Shown here in pieces: positions 24,647 to 34,311 of a stretch of DNA of 64,000 nucleotides. The stretch is taken from contig CAKSOW010000003.1 in the NCBI GenBank assembly GCA_934479825.1, forward strand, positions 1 through 64,000, written 5' to 3'. Numbering within the stretch: position 1 is the first letter of the stretch; each line of letters starts with the position of its first letter. This stretch comes from an uncultured Eubacteriales bacterium (GTDB taxonomy: Bacteria > Bacillota > Clostridia > Oscillospirales > CAG-382). The notes below the pieces were generated by a model. It had not been told where the DNA came from. It ran no database searches and saw only the letters and a program-made list of their open reading frames with translations. The translations under genes were made by a program, and so were the position numbers.

Positions 24647-27600
24647 TTACAGCGCCGCGTTGTAGTCCGTGCAACAACGGATGTAATCGATTTCGGATTC
24701 AGGAAGATCGTTAAAGGGATCAAAGCGGATCTGCTTGATCGTACCGGTGAATTTCGGATGATAGGCAAGCTGGAAAACAATCTCCACCGTATCGCCCTCT
24801 TTCGCGTTTTCGGAAATGATGTATTTGGCAGAAATCACCTTATCTTCCCCAAGTGAGGAGCTTTCGCTTGTCGTAAAATATAAATACCCGGTCTTGTTTT
24901 TTAAATGTTCGGCATATTTGACGCCGCAGACGATCACGTCGTATTTATCCGCGGCAAACGAAACGCCTTTGATGATATACGGGTCAACCGTGCCGCCAGC
25001 AATCTTCAAGTAACCGTTTTCAACCGTTATGGCACGGGAGGATTTCCACCCCTCGTCATAACCGTCGGTATTGAATTCGTTATGATTGGAATCATAAATC
25101 TCGGTATAGCTGCCCCGGTGAACTGTATGCGTTTGATCGGTCTCTCCGGAAGTATCCGTTTTGCCATTTGCCAGATAGATGTAGTCAACCTCAAAGGCTG
25201 GATAATCGTTGAACGGATCAAAGCGGAGCATGGTTATCGTACCGGTGAATTTGGCATGCTCATGCAGATAGAAAACGATTTCGACGGTATCGCCGGGCTG
25301 TGCGTTTTTCGGGCAGCGATATGTTGCAGAAATCATTTTATCGGCTGAAATGGATTTTTCCGTATCCGTAGCAAAATAGAGATAGCCGGTAGTTTTTCTT
25401 AACAACTCGCTGAATTTCACGCCGACAACCAGCATATCGTAAGCGTCCGCGTCAAAATTCACGTTATGGATGACATACGGATCGGCATTGGAATTTTTCG
25501 GAGCGGACAGCACGCCGTCTGCGGCTCTCAATTCCAGACCACTCTTCCAATCCTCCGTCCCGTCCGTGAAATCCCACTTTGGTGCGTTTTCCGGCACATC
25601 ATAGCTGCTTTTGAACACGATCGGATCGCGGTCTTCCAACGTCGGGGTTTCCTCTTCCGTAAGCGCCGCATCCTCGTCTGTGTCCTCATGAACAAACGAT
25701 TCTTTGCCTTCAATGCGGCAGAACCTGATATAGTCGATCGAGAACGACGGCAGGTCGTTATAAGGGTCAAAGCGCACAGTGGTTATCGTGTCCTTGAATT
25801 TCGGATTGGAGGACAGGTCAAAGATGATCTCAACGGTATCGCCGACAGCCGTTCCGCTCGGAACGCGGTATTTTGCGCTTATCATCTTATCTGCGCTCAA
25901 TGTGCCGCTCTTATCGGTCGTAAAGTACAAGTATCCGGTCTTTCCGCGCAGTGCGCCGGTGTTTTTCAAGCCGACGATCATCACGTGATAGTCGTTATAC
26001 TTGAAATTCACCTTATGAAGCAAATACGGGTCGGGATTAGCAGGGGACGCCGAGAGATATCCGTTTTCGGCCGTCATGGTCAAAGGCGACGTCCAGCCCT
26101 CGCAATCGCCGTCCTTATCAAACGTCCAGCTGTTTTCGCTGTTCTCGATATAGACAATTTCCGGTTCTTTTTCCCGTTCGTTTAAAAGGCGGATATAATC
26201 GATAGAAAACGTTTTGGGCGCTCCGAACATATCAAAGCGAAGTGTGATAATATCAAGGTCAGAATCTGTGGGAAATTCAAAGACCGCTTCTATGATATCG
26301 CCGTCTTTCACATTTTCCGGAATGACGTACACACCGTTAATGCATTTATCCGCCGAGTAGTTGCCGCTGGTCTTTGTGGTATAGAAGAGCTGGGGCGTAA
26401 AATTGTCATACAATCCCTTCTCGTAGACCACGCCGATCCGGACATGCGAATAATCTCCCGAATAGAACGACACATTTTTGATAACAGCCGGGTCGTTTCC
26501 GATCGATACGCCGGTCAGCTTTCCGTCATGCACGGTAAGCGAGCTTAATCCTTGGCCACGCCAGCCCTCTGTCTCTTCTTCAAGAGAGAATTCATACTGA
26601 TAGTCCTTTCGTGCGTCAAGCGCTGCGTATTCGCTGTCCGTTGCCGCTTTGACAGCAAGAACGCCGTCTTTTTCCTCATAGGAATAGTCAAGCAGATCAC
26701 AAAGCTTTTTGATGTGAAACACTGGAAGTCCGTCACGCAAAATGAAAACAAACCCGGCCTCCTGCTCTTGTCCGTCCGCAGACACTTTGTCCGAGCCGAC
26801 CGTAAAAAGAACCTCTCGTTCCTTGTAGGTAAGCAGATTAAGTTTTCCGTCGAAACGGTCAAAATCCGCAAACAGGCGAAGCATGGAATAGAAACCGTAA
26901 TCGCGCAGTTCTCCGACGACTTCATAATCGCCGTCCGCCGTTTTTTTCGGCGCATAGCGGAACGAAAGCACCGTACCGTTGACCTTTATCTTCACGCAGG
27001 GCGTCTGCTCTTCCTCCGGTTGTTCGGCAAGCAGAGCGCGGATCGGCGTGTGATGCGGCGGATAGGTATGCGAGATACGCGAAAGCTGTGTTTTGCTTAG
27101 CGGAGCGTCGGTTTTGGTATGGTCGGAGGTGTCCGGCGTAAAGGTTTTGCGGATATTTTCAAGATAAGCAAACCCATTCGACTCCGACGGCATGATATAA
27201 TGCCCCTCGCTCCACTCGTTCCAGGTGGAAATCATAAGCGTATTATCGGCAAATGTACCGGTATGGGAGGAATCCAACATTTCTTTGACCCCTTGGCACA
27301 TTTTCAAATGTTCGCTTTCCGTCATGATAGGAGAACGTTTGTTGTTTCGTCCCACATCGTTAAAGCCCATGCCGATGGTCGGCAGGTGCGTCATGAGATA
27401 ACTCGACGCATATTCGCGGTCTTTTTTGTTGATTTCAAGCTGTTTTTCGGCATTTACTTCGCTTGTTGCGTAGATGTACGAACCGGAAAGGCCGATTTTG
27501 GAATACCAGGTGTATTTTCCGATCTCATTCATGGAGCCGCCGGCGTTGGTCATAACAAGAATGCCGTCATAGCCGTATTTCTTGATATCCTCGTTCATGA

Positions 27601-29863
27601 AACGAATGGCCTCTGCCGCGCCGTCCTCGCCGCCGAAAGAATTGACAAAATTGCTGACGCTCCAAACCGTAAGAAGCGCTTTATTATCAAGCCGTTCATA
27701 CCGGCTGTCCTTGAAATAGTATTCCACCCAATAGTTCCAGATGTACTTTTTGAAGGAATCGAGATCCTTAACATCGGTAAAGGAATTTTCCCACATAATA
27801 CAGAATTTGACGAGATCACTGTATTTGGCATTCATGTAACCGTCATGAAGAGCGGCGTGCGAATGCCGCATTTGCTTGATCGGGGCTGTGGTATTCGCAT
27901 AGGGCGCATACCAGCAGACATGCATGAAATCGATGCCGTGCTCCGCCATGAGCTTGATTTCCCAATCAGCCGTTTCGCGGATTCCCTCGTCATAATAACC
28001 GAGATAGTTTTCAAATTCCGGGAAAGCGCTGACCGCGTCCCAGCCCTCGCCGGAATGCTGATCACGCCACAGCCAGCAGACATTCACGCCGACGTTGTAT
28101 TTATCCGAAACTGCCGCAAGCGGTTCAGACGGATAATCCGCATAATCATGCAGACTGTACACCTTGACATCGTCAACCCACATATCGGCGTCCTTGTCCG
28201 GCGAAAAACGGATCTTGATGCCGTCTATTCCGTCTGCCGCATACGGAAATTTTCCTTTGTCCTTGCCGTTGATTCGGACGGTCGCGGTTTTATGAGCCGT
28301 GTCTGCGTCCACCGTAAGCGTTTGCCAGATATCCGGCAGATAATCGTTCACTAACGTGTCCCCAAGATACAAACCGCCGTTCTTGGTTTCCAATGTCAGT
28401 ACGTCTGTTCCGTTCCACAGCAATGTAACGGACGCCCCGTCTGTCTTTTCCGGAAGAAGAAACATGCATTCTGCGCTGAATTTTCCCGTTAACGGAGCAA
28501 ACATTCGCACCGCTTGCGACACTAAACCGGCTTTTGTCTCGCTTTTCACACTGTACAGATCCGGTTCGATACAGCTTTGCATTTTTGCAATGCGAAAATT
28601 TCCGTCAATCTCCCAGCCGAACGGCGTTTTTCCAACAGCCGATTCACCGGTTAAGAATCGATCGTGAACGGCATAGTTTTTGGAAAGAATCGTATGAAAA
28701 ACATTGACATACCCTTTTTCTTCTTTTCCCGTCCGGACAACGAAACGGCAAACCATTGATTTTTCAAAGGATACGCGTCCTCCATAGATATTGTTGATCA
28801 CAACGTCCGCAGTCGCCTTGGCCAAGTCGATATCCATTTCAACGTTATATGTTTCGGCACGTAAAGGGCTGACCGTAACAGCCGTTGCCTGTTCGGTCGC
28901 GCCGACAAGAACCCACACGCCGTTTTTGACGGCAAGCGAAAGAACATCTTTCCCCTGCTCGTTTTCAAGTGCCAGACTGACGCCTCCGTCTTCCGCCCGA
29001 ACAGAGCCGTTAAATTCCAATCGGAGTTTTCCCTCCGCTTCCGGACGGAACGAGCGCATGAGCCGCTCATAGGCATAGGACTTATCATCGTTCAAGGTCA
29101 TGCTTGCTTTGCCGGTGGTGTTGAAAAAGTCGAAACGGTTATCGTATTCCCACCCATTGGCAAGGCCGTTCAGACCGTAGCCGCGCATGTTTTCAATAAT
29201 TCCATACGCGTCGCCGAATTCGGATCCGTGCATAGGTACAAACGTTTTCTTTACCCGTTTGTCCGGCAGTGCCACGCGCACAGCCATCGCACAAAGCTCA
29301 CTGCGTTTGAGGAAAGCATAGCCGTCAAACGTACCATATTCATCGTTTCCGGCTAAAACGCCGGCACGGAACAACTTTAAGATCTTTTCGGAATACACAT
29401 CGGGAATGGCGTTTACCGTGTTGATTTCCGGAAGTGCGCCGCACGCATCCGAAAGCATCTGAGCCATTTGAAAGCGCAAAATCGGATTTTCCGGGCTTTC
29501 CTCAGCACCGTCGAAAAGAAAACCGTTTTCCTTTGCGTAATTCATATATGGTGTATACCATTCGCCGTCGGAGGCCGGGATATTCTTGCCGTTCAGTGCC
29601 GCATGAAGCCGCGCGGCCACCGTCACGCCCTCTGCCACTGTCAGTCTGCCGTCCGGTTCAAAAGTGTTTGTACTCGTTCCGTTCATGATACCGTATTCAT
29701 AGGCGTTTTTCACCTCGTCCTGATACCATTGGTCTGCCGCTACATCGGAAAACATGCCGTCCTGATAGAGATTCACCTTTTCAAGCGCCTGTGTGCCGAT
29801 ACACAAAAAGGCAGCTGTAACCAGAATCAGACCGAAACGTTTGATGAATTTCAAAAGATTCAT
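24647..29863 (-). CDS. SLH-anchored GH99-like (WbsX-type) surface glycosidase
   Basis: A 1,738-residue exported protein with AAAGGAG seven bases before ATG 29863. After the signal peptide come three SLH-like domains (residues about 35-200: FSDVAADQWYQDEVKNAYEY, FEPDGRLTVAEGVT, IPDVYSEKILKLFRAGVLAG). Two LamG-like beta-sandwiches follow (215-575), then a GH99-like/WbsX TIM barrel (585-908: VGVNVCWLWRDQHSGEGWD, GIDFMHVCWYAPY, STWNEWSEGHYIMP). A copper-amine-oxidase-N-like module is at 960-1075. Four tandem carbohydrate-binding-like modules cover about 1100-1738; each begins with a Trp-containing strand (EGW or WKS) and ends DPFND-x8-IDYIR. GH99 members cleave endo-alpha-mannosidic bonds, but GH99-like domains vary and the substrate is unknown. 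SLH domains bind pyruvylated wall polymer, supplied by the CsaB domain encoded at 5.4 kb. A divergent AraC regulator is adjacent. Confidence 0.85.
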   Translation of the reverse strand: MNLLKFIKRFGLILVTAAFLCIGTQALEKVNLYQDGMFSDVAADQWYQDEVKNAYEYGIMNGTSTNTFEPDGRLTVAEGVTVAARLHAALNGKNIPASDGEWYTPYMNYAKENGFLFDGAEESPENPILRFQMAQMLSDACGALPEINTVNAIPDVYSEKILKLFRAGVLAGNDEYGTFDGYAFLKRSELCAMAVRVALPDKRVKKTFVPMHGSEFGDAYGIIENMRGYGLNGLANGWEYDNRFDFFNTTGKASMTLNDDKSYAYERLMRSFRPEAEGKLRLEFNGSVRAEDGGVSLALENEQGKDVLSLAVKNGVWVLVGATEQATAVTVSPLRAETYNVEMDIDLAKATADVVINNIYGGRVSFEKSMVCRFVVRTGKEEKGYVNVFHTILSKNYAVHDRFLTGESAVGKTPFGWEIDGNFRIAKMQSCIEPDLYSVKSETKAGLVSQAVRMFAPLTGKFSAECMFLLPEKTDGASVTLLWNGTDVLTLETKNGGLYLGDTLVNDYLPDIWQTLTVDADTAHKTATVRINGKDKGKFPYAADGIDGIKIRFSPDKDADMWVDDVKVYSLHDYADYPSEPLAAVSDKYNVGVNVCWLWRDQHSGEGWDAVSAFPEFENYLGYYDEGIRETADWEIKLMAEHGIDFMHVCWYAPYANTTAPIKQMRHSHAALHDGYMNAKYSDLVKFCIMWENSFTDVKDLDSFKKYIWNYWVEYYFKDSRYERLDNKALLTVWSVSNFVNSFGGEDGAAEAIRFMNEDIKKYGYDGILVMTNAGGSMNEIGKYTWYSKIGLSGSYIYATSEVNAEKQLEINKKDREYASSYLMTHLPTIGMGFNDVGRNNKRSPIMTESEHLKMCQGVKEMLDSSHTGTFADNTLMISTWNEWSEGHYIMPSESNGFAYLENIRKTFTPDTSDHTKTDAPLSKTQLSRISHTYPPHHTPIRALLAEQPEEEQTPCVKIKVNGTVLSFRYAPKKTADGDYEVVGELRDYGFYSMLRLFADFDRFDGKLNLLTYKEREVLFTVGSDKVSADGQEQEAGFVFILRDGLPVFHIKKLCDLLDYSYEEKDGVLAVKAATDSEYAALDARKDYQYEFSLEEETEGWRGQGLSSLTVHDGKLTGVSIGNDPAVIKNVSFYSGDYSHVRIGVVYEKGLYDNFTPQLFYTTKTSGNYSADKCINGVYVIPENVKDGDIIEAVFEFPTDSDLDIITLRFDMFGAPKTFSIDYIRLLNEREKEPEIVYIENSENSWTFDKDGDCEGWTSPLTMTAENGYLSASPANPDPYLLHKVNFKYNDYHVMIVGLKNTGALRGKTGYLYFTTDKSGTLSADKMISAKYRVPSGTAVGDTVEIIFDLSSNPKFKDTITTVRFDPYNDLPSFSIDYIRFCRIEGKESFVHEDTDEDAALTEEETPTLEDRDPIVFKSSYDVPENAPKWDFTDGTEDWKSGLELRAADGVLSAPKNSNADPYVIHNVNFDADAYDMLVVGVKFSELLRKTTGYLYFATDTEKSISADKMISATYRCPKNAQPGDTVEIVFYLHEHAKFTGTITMLRFDPFNDYPAFEVDYIYLANGKTDTSGETDQTHTVHRGSYTEIYDSNHNEFNTDGYDEGWKSSRAITVENGYLKIAGGTVDPYIIKGVSFAADKYDVIVCGVKYAEHLKNKTGYLYFTTSESSSLGEDKVISAKYIISENAKEGDTVEIVFQLAYHPKFTGTIKQIRFDPFNDLPESEIDYIRCCTDYNAAL

Positions 29864-29918
29864 TTGCTCTCTCCTTTCGTTATCCCGTATAAAAATTGTG
29901 CAACATGAATAATTGTTC

Positions 29919-29947
29919 TTGACTTATTGACAATTTTATTATACAAT
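29919..29947 (+). promoter_or_regulatory. Promoter of the AraC-type regulator gene
   Basis: TTGACT (29919-29924), a 17-bp spacer and TACAAT (29942-29947). A second TTGACA begins inside the spacer (29927). The 178-bp divergent spacer must also hold the promoter of the SLH/GH99-like gene, which I could not fix. Confidence 0.7.
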
Positions 29948-30041
29948 AGAAAAAAAGGAACAGCAAGAACGATTATAGCCTATTTTGACACAAACAGATA
30001 CAAACATTAAGCAAGTCCCATTTTGAGAAAGGAAAGCCTCC

Positions 30042-30857
30042 GTGATCAATTATGAGTTCGCCGACAGTCGTAAATTTTTAGAAAATGTACCTCTGTTTTT
30101 TCATTACGGCAACACGAAAATCAAGCTTTATTCCAGCAATTGGCATAGGGATATCGAAATTACTTCCATAACTTCCGGCACGGGAAAGGTCACCTGCAAC
30201 GGAACCGTATATGACGCCGCTCCGGGCGATATTTTTGTTTTCAACTCAGATGTCATTCACACAATTGAATCATCCGGCACGGAAATGAAATTCATTTGTT
30301 TTATCATCAATTTCGATTTCTGCACATGGAGCGGAATTCCGGTTGACAAATTAAAATTCCGCGAAAAGATTACCGATCCGGCACTTTCCGCGGAATTTAA
30401 CAACGTTTTAAACCAATATCGCAATTTTTATAACAGTCCCTGTTTTTCCACCCGTATCAAGGCAGCTCTTCTCCTGTTATTAGTTTTTCTTCGCGAGAAT
30501 TACACGGAAACGGAATCTGCGGAAGACAAACGTTCCGTCAGCGCTTTTGTCAAAACGACAATCGATTATATCCGAAATCACTTATCCGATCCGTTGGACG
30601 TGGATAGTCTTGCGTCTCTTGTACACGTCAGCCGGTGCTATCTGACCCGTGAATTCAAGCGGCTGACCGGGCGAAGCATTGTCGAATTCATCAACTGGTC
30701 CCGATGCTATCAGGCAAAACAGCTTTTGGACGGCAATCGGACGGTAGCTGAGGTAGCCACGGCCTGTGGGTTTAACAATCTCTCCTATTTTTCGCGCACT
30801 TACAGGCGCTATATCGGGAATCTTCCGTCTTTGGAAGCGGAAAAAAGAAAGGTGTAA
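30042..30857 (+). CDS. AraC family transcriptional regulator
   Basis: A 271-residue DNA-binding protein with a GTG start at 30042 (MINYEFADSRKFLENV), AAAGGA eight bases upstream. The N-terminal cupin-like sensor (residues about 15-120) contains NWHRDIEITSITSGTGKVTC and GDIFVFNSDVIHTIES. The C-terminal AraC HTH pair (about 170-265) shows SLASLVHVSRCYLTREFKRL and TVAEVATACGFNNLSYFSRT. Such regulators usually respond to a sugar and activate glycosidase genes. It is divergent from the SLH/GH99-like operon, so that operon is its likeliest target. Confidence 0.9.
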   Translation: MINYEFADSRKFLENVPLFFHYGNTKIKLYSSNWHRDIEITSITSGTGKVTCNGTVYDAAPGDIFVFNSDVIHTIESSGTEMKFICFIINFDFCTWSGIPVDKLKFREKITDPALSAEFNNVLNQYRNFYNSPCFSTRIKAALLLLLVFLRENYTETESAEDKRSVSAFVKTTIDYIRNHLSDPLDVDSLASLVHVSRCYLTREFKRLTGRSIVEFINWSRCYQAKQLLDGNRTVAEVATACGFNNLSYFSRTYRRYIGNLPSLEAEKRKV

Positions 30858-30877
30858 TATCAAACTCTGCTTGAAAA

Positions 30878-30911
30878 GAACGCGGCTTTTCTTCCAAGAA
30901 AAGCCGCGTTC
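30878..30911. terminator. Bidirectional terminator hairpin
   Basis: A 16-bp arm, GAACGCGGCTTTTCTT, pairs with AAGAAAAGCCGCGTTC. It lies between the convergent AraC gene and the TIM-barrel gene, and has short T-rich flanks on both strands. Confidence 0.7.
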
Positions 30912-30952
30912 TCTATTTAGATATGTTTGCAGCCTTGCATCGGCGGCTGCCG

Positions 30953-31864
30953 TCAGACGCTTTCTTTGCCGTAACGGTCTTTGAGCATGTTACGAAGTAC
31001 CTTTATGGCAAAGGCGGCTTCTTCAACTTCAAAGTCCTTGCCGAAATGCCGCAGTTCAAGTTCCATATTGTAATAGCCGTTGTACCCGACCTCGTCCAGC
31101 GCATCCAATACGTCTTTCCAGTCAATTGTACCGGTAAGCGGTATTTTGTGCTGATCGGTGAGCGTATCGTTGTCGTTCAGGTGAAGCGCAACAAGATTCT
31201 GTCCGGCAAGACGGATGACATCGCCGGGTTTCGGGTTTCCGAAACGCATCGCTTTGTTGGAATGACCGGTATCGACACAGATTTTGAAATGCTTGGCAAA
31301 ATCGTCTGCGGCGCAGACGCGGTTGTAGGACATGAGAAATTCGTTGATCTGTCCGAAAAAGTCACAGCAGGCAAAGCGAACCGCATCCCCGAATGTTTCG
31401 GAGGCAATAATGACGCCGTATTCCTTGGCAAACGGCAGCATGCGTGTAAACATATCAAAATTCAGATCACGCATTTTTCCGGGATCTGCATCCGGCCCCA
31501 TGAAAATGGTCGTTACAGAATGTACTACACAAATCTTTGCACCGAGAGCAGCCGTTGCCATGCAGTCGATCCGGCTGTTGGCAATCAGGTTGTCATCCTC
31601 CTCGGGAATATCCTTGAACCCTTGCAGTCTTCCGTGCGTCTGGCAGATTTCCAATCCGATTTCGTCGGCAACCTCTTTTAAGTGACGGTAGTATTCCAGA
31701 ATGGTGTTATCGTCTTCGCCGTAAATGTCGTGCGGCTTTTTACGGTCATTGTCGCAAAGGTTGAAATCTACCGCGTCCGCGCCGATGCGTTTTGCAATGC
31801 GAAGCGCTTCTTCGTCCCCATACTTTTGCTGTAAAATTGCGATAGAAATACTGACTTTTCTCAT
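30953..31864 (-). CDS. Sugar phosphate isomerase/epimerase (TIM barrel)
   Basis: A 303-residue AP-endonuclease-2-like TIM barrel. AAAGGAG lies eight bases before ATG 31864 (MRKVSISIAILQQKYGDEEA). Metal-site candidates are Glu in IASETFGDAVRF, Asp/His in ICVDTGHSNKAM, His in LVALHLNDND and Glu in YYNMELELRHFG. It is only distantly similar to the isomerase at 2419-3258. It follows the GH63-like glycosidase gene by 15 bp in one leftward operon, so it probably works on a sugar released by that pathway. The substrate is unknown. Confidence 0.86.
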   Translation of the reverse strand: MRKVSISIAILQQKYGDEEALRIAKRIGADAVDFNLCDNDRKKPHDIYGEDDNTILEYYRHLKEVADEIGLEICQTHGRLQGFKDIPEEDDNLIANSRIDCMATAALGAKICVVHSVTTIFMGPDADPGKMRDLNFDMFTRMLPFAKEYGVIIASETFGDAVRFACCDFFGQINEFLMSYNRVCAADDFAKHFKICVDTGHSNKAMRFGNPKPGDVIRLAGQNLVALHLNDNDTLTDQHKIPLTGTIDWKDVLDALDEVGYNGYYNMELELRHFGKDFEVEEAAFAIKVLRNMLKDRYGKESV

Positions 31865-31879
31865 GATTTCTTCTCCTTT

Positions 31880-33058
31880 TCAGAAATTCTGCTTGTCAAA
31901 ATTCAAAATAAATTCGATGATAAACACGCAGCTCCAACTGAAATGATTGCAATATTGCCCTTTTTCGACTTTGGCGTCATAGTTTTCGTAGATATGCTCC
32001 TTATCTTTGGCACACATGGCAAGAATAGAGTCCTTAATGTCGTCTGCGACTGCAAAGCCGTAATTCTTTAAGCCCTTTGCGGCAAAATAAGCCACATTCA
32101 GCCACGTCGGGCCGCGCCAATAATCTGTCGAATAGGCAGGATCGTCAAACGATACCGTCGGCATTTTGCTTTCAAATTTTGTTTCGGCAAGTTCTGCCAT
32201 GCATTTTGCCTGTTCTTCGGAAGCAATACCGATATACAGCGGCATAAAGGAGGCCGGAGACAAAACATGGGAAATTTCATGCGTTTTGAAATCTGCATCA
32301 GCATAATAATGCTTTTGACTGTCCCAAAGACGTTCGTTGATAAGTGCGCTTAATGCGATTGCTTTATCCGACCATTTTTGAGCGTCTTTCGTCAGAGAAA
32401 GCTCACCGGCTATGTAACTTAAAGCACGGTAATTCATGACCATGAAACAATTGAGGTCAATGGCCCACATAGAGACAATCCCCTTATCCCAACGTACCGA
32501 GTTGTCCCAACCGGATTCATACCGGACATGCAGTTCATAGTCCTTGCTGTCCGTATCCTCAGCGTCATAGTGGAGCAATCCGTCCACAGCACGGTGTTCT
32601 GTCCAATAACGCTCATTCTTGACAAGCATGGGATAGACTTTTTTCAAGAATTCGAGGTTTTTGTCTCTTTTATACACAATTTCACACGCCCATCCTAAGA
32701 CCGGCGGTTTGGAAAACGTATCCACAAGCGTTCCGTTTTCAAACATAACATCCGGAAACAGACCGTTTTCCTTCTGAAACTGCATAAACCCAAGCAAAGC
32801 TTCACGCGCAAGCGCCGTGTCCCAGCGCGAAACGCCGACCGCATGGAACGCACTGTCCCAGTTCCATACGCCGGGAAAACAGCCGCTCACGTTTGGCAGA
32901 GCGCGTGCCGGGCTGATACAGCGGTACGGACTCCATGGATACCCTTCGGCTCCGTAAACATTGTTCATGAGAGTTGTGTAGGAAAGCTCCAATAAACGGT
33001 TTTCGGTTGCGTCGGCACGCTGATTTGCGTCCAACCATTCTTTTTTTGATAATAACAT
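31880..33058 (-). CDS. GH63/MGH1-like (alpha/alpha)6 glycosidase
   Basis: A 392-residue cytosolic protein (no signal). The start at ATG 33058 (MLLSKKEWLDANQRAD) has AAGGAG seven bases upstream; an upstream TTG frame start is an artefact. Family motifs are CFPGVWNWDSAFHAVGVSRW, with the probable catalytic Asp in WDS, RYESGWDNSVRW near residue 190 (another acidic catalytic position), and DYWRGPTWLNVAYFAAKGL near 335. Length matches MGH1-like/GH63 C-terminal-type enzymes that hydrolyse alpha-linked gluco- or manno-oligosaccharides. It probably acts inside the cell on oligosaccharides taken up after the surface enzyme at 24.6-29.9 kb; no transporter is in the window. Confidence 0.85.
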   Translation of the reverse strand: MLLSKKEWLDANQRADATENRLLELSYTTLMNNVYGAEGYPWSPYRCISPARALPNVSGCFPGVWNWDSAFHAVGVSRWDTALAREALLGFMQFQKENGLFPDVMFENGTLVDTFSKPPVLGWACEIVYKRDKNLEFLKKVYPMLVKNERYWTEHRAVDGLLHYDAEDTDSKDYELHVRYESGWDNSVRWDKGIVSMWAIDLNCFMVMNYRALSYIAGELSLTKDAQKWSDKAIALSALINERLWDSQKHYYADADFKTHEISHVLSPASFMPLYIGIASEEQAKCMAELAETKFESKMPTVSFDDPAYSTDYWRGPTWLNVAYFAAKGLKNYGFAVADDIKDSILAMCAKDKEHIYENYDAKVEKGQYCNHFSWSCVFIIEFILNFDKQNF

Positions 33059-33149
33059 GTTTTTTCTCCTTTTTTTCAAGGATATTTTTACATTTCCATT
33101 TTATCACAAAATCCAATTTGACTCTATACATAAATTGTGTTTTGCCATA

Positions 33150-33161
33150 CACAAATTTGTG
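33150..33161. promoter_or_regulatory. Palindrome upstream of the GH63-like operon (possible operator)
   Basis: CACAAATTTGTG is a perfect 12-bp palindrome with a near copy of one half (AAATTGTGT) at 33132-33140. It lies about 90 bp upstream of the glycosidase start. This is a candidate regulator site only. Confidence 0.35.
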
Positions 33162-33220
33162 ACCGAATGACTTTTTGACGTTAAAAGAGACGTTTTTTTG
33201 ATGCTTTTCCTGAAAACACA

Positions 33221-33251
33221 GTACGCCCGATGGTTTTACCATCGGGCGTAC
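33221..33251 (-). terminator. Terminator-like hairpin after argF
   Basis: A perfect 14-bp stem, GTACGCCCGATGGT with ACCATCGGGCGTAC, and a 3-base loop. A close relative of the same hairpin (CGCCCGATGG...CCATCGGGCG) lies at about 57547-57571. The minus-strand T run is weak. Confidence 0.6.
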
Positions 33252-33334
33252 CAATTTAAAAATCCCCCCAGCTTTTTTAAAGAAAAGCAGGCAAGCCTGC
33301 AAGGGCAAGCAGCCTTTTTGTGCTCTGCGTTCTC

Positions 33335-34246
33335 CTATCGATTCATGAGCGTCGCCATAACAGCCTTTTGGGCATGAAGCCGGTTTTCCGCCTCATCAAA
33401 AATTTCGGCCGCATGCGCTTCAAACACCTCATCGGTAATCTCCTCACCGCGATGCGCCGGCAGACAATGCTGAACCATAGCGTCTTTCCGTGCCTTTTTC
33501 ATAAGCTCTGCGTTGATCTGATAACCGGAAAAAATCTGTTTTCTCTTTTCAATTTCCGCCTCCATCCCCATGCTCGACCAAACGTCGGTAAACAGTGCGT
33601 CCGCGTCTTCGGCGGCCTCAAATATGTTGTCTGTCAGCGTAAATTTTCCGCCATAGCTTTCAGCAAATTTCAAAACTTTCTCATGCGGACGGTATCCGGC
33701 CGGCGTTGCAACCGCCACATCCATTCCGGCAAGCAATCCGCCGACAATCAGCGAATTTGCCATGTTGTTTCCGTCGCCGATATAACACATTTTGCGTCCC
33801 TCAAAGCCGCCCTTATGCTCTTTTATGGTGAGCAGATCGGCAAGCACCTGACACGGATGCGCATAATCGGTCAATGCATTGATAACCGGGATATCGGCAT
33901 ATTGGGCAAGCTCTTCAACAATCTCCTGTCCGAATGTGCGGATCATGATTCCGTCAAGGTACCGCGAAAGCACGCGCGCCGTGTCGCGGATCGGTTCACC
34001 GCGTCCAAGCTGGGTGTCCTTGGAGGAAAGGAACAGTCCGAGTCCGCCGAGCTGATAAATGCCGGCCTCAAACGAAACACGCGTGCGCGTCGATGACTTT
34101 TCAAAAATCATGCCGAGCGTTTTCCCTTTTAAGATCTCATGCGCGATCTTGTGCTGTTTCTCGTATTTCAGTTTTTGCGCAAACTCGATTAGTTCCAATA
34201 ATTCGTCCTTTGTGAGATCGGACATTTTGAGTAAATCTTTTTTCAT
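33335..34246 (-). CDS. argF: Ornithine carbamoyltransferase
   Basis: A 303-residue transcarbamylase that makes citrulline from ornithine and carbamoyl phosphate. AAAGGA precedes ATG 34246. The carbamoyl-phosphate motif SSTRTRVSFE is at about residues 51-60. ALTDYAHPCQVLADL follows at about 124-138, and the ornithine loop HCLPAHRGEEITDEVFE is near residue 265. It is the last of the linked arginine genes. No carAB is in the window, so carbamoyl phosphate must come from elsewhere. Confidence 0.95.
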   Translation of the reverse strand: MKKDLLKMSDLTKDELLELIEFAQKLKYEKQHKIAHEILKGKTLGMIFEKSSTRTRVSFEAGIYQLGGLGLFLSSKDTQLGRGEPIRDTARVLSRYLDGIMIRTFGQEIVEELAQYADIPVINALTDYAHPCQVLADLLTIKEHKGGFEGRKMCYIGDGNNMANSLIVGGLLAGMDVAVATPAGYRPHEKVLKFAESYGGKFTLTDNIFEAAEDADALFTDVWSSMGMEAEIEKRKQIFSGYQINAELMKKARKDAMVQHCLPAHRGEEITDEVFEAHAAEIFDEAENRLHAQKAVMATLMNR

Positions 34247-34311
34247 GCTGTGTTCCTTTCCCTTTGCTGTTCCGAGAGCGAAATGCTTTTTAATAAAATC
34301 CGCAGGATCCG

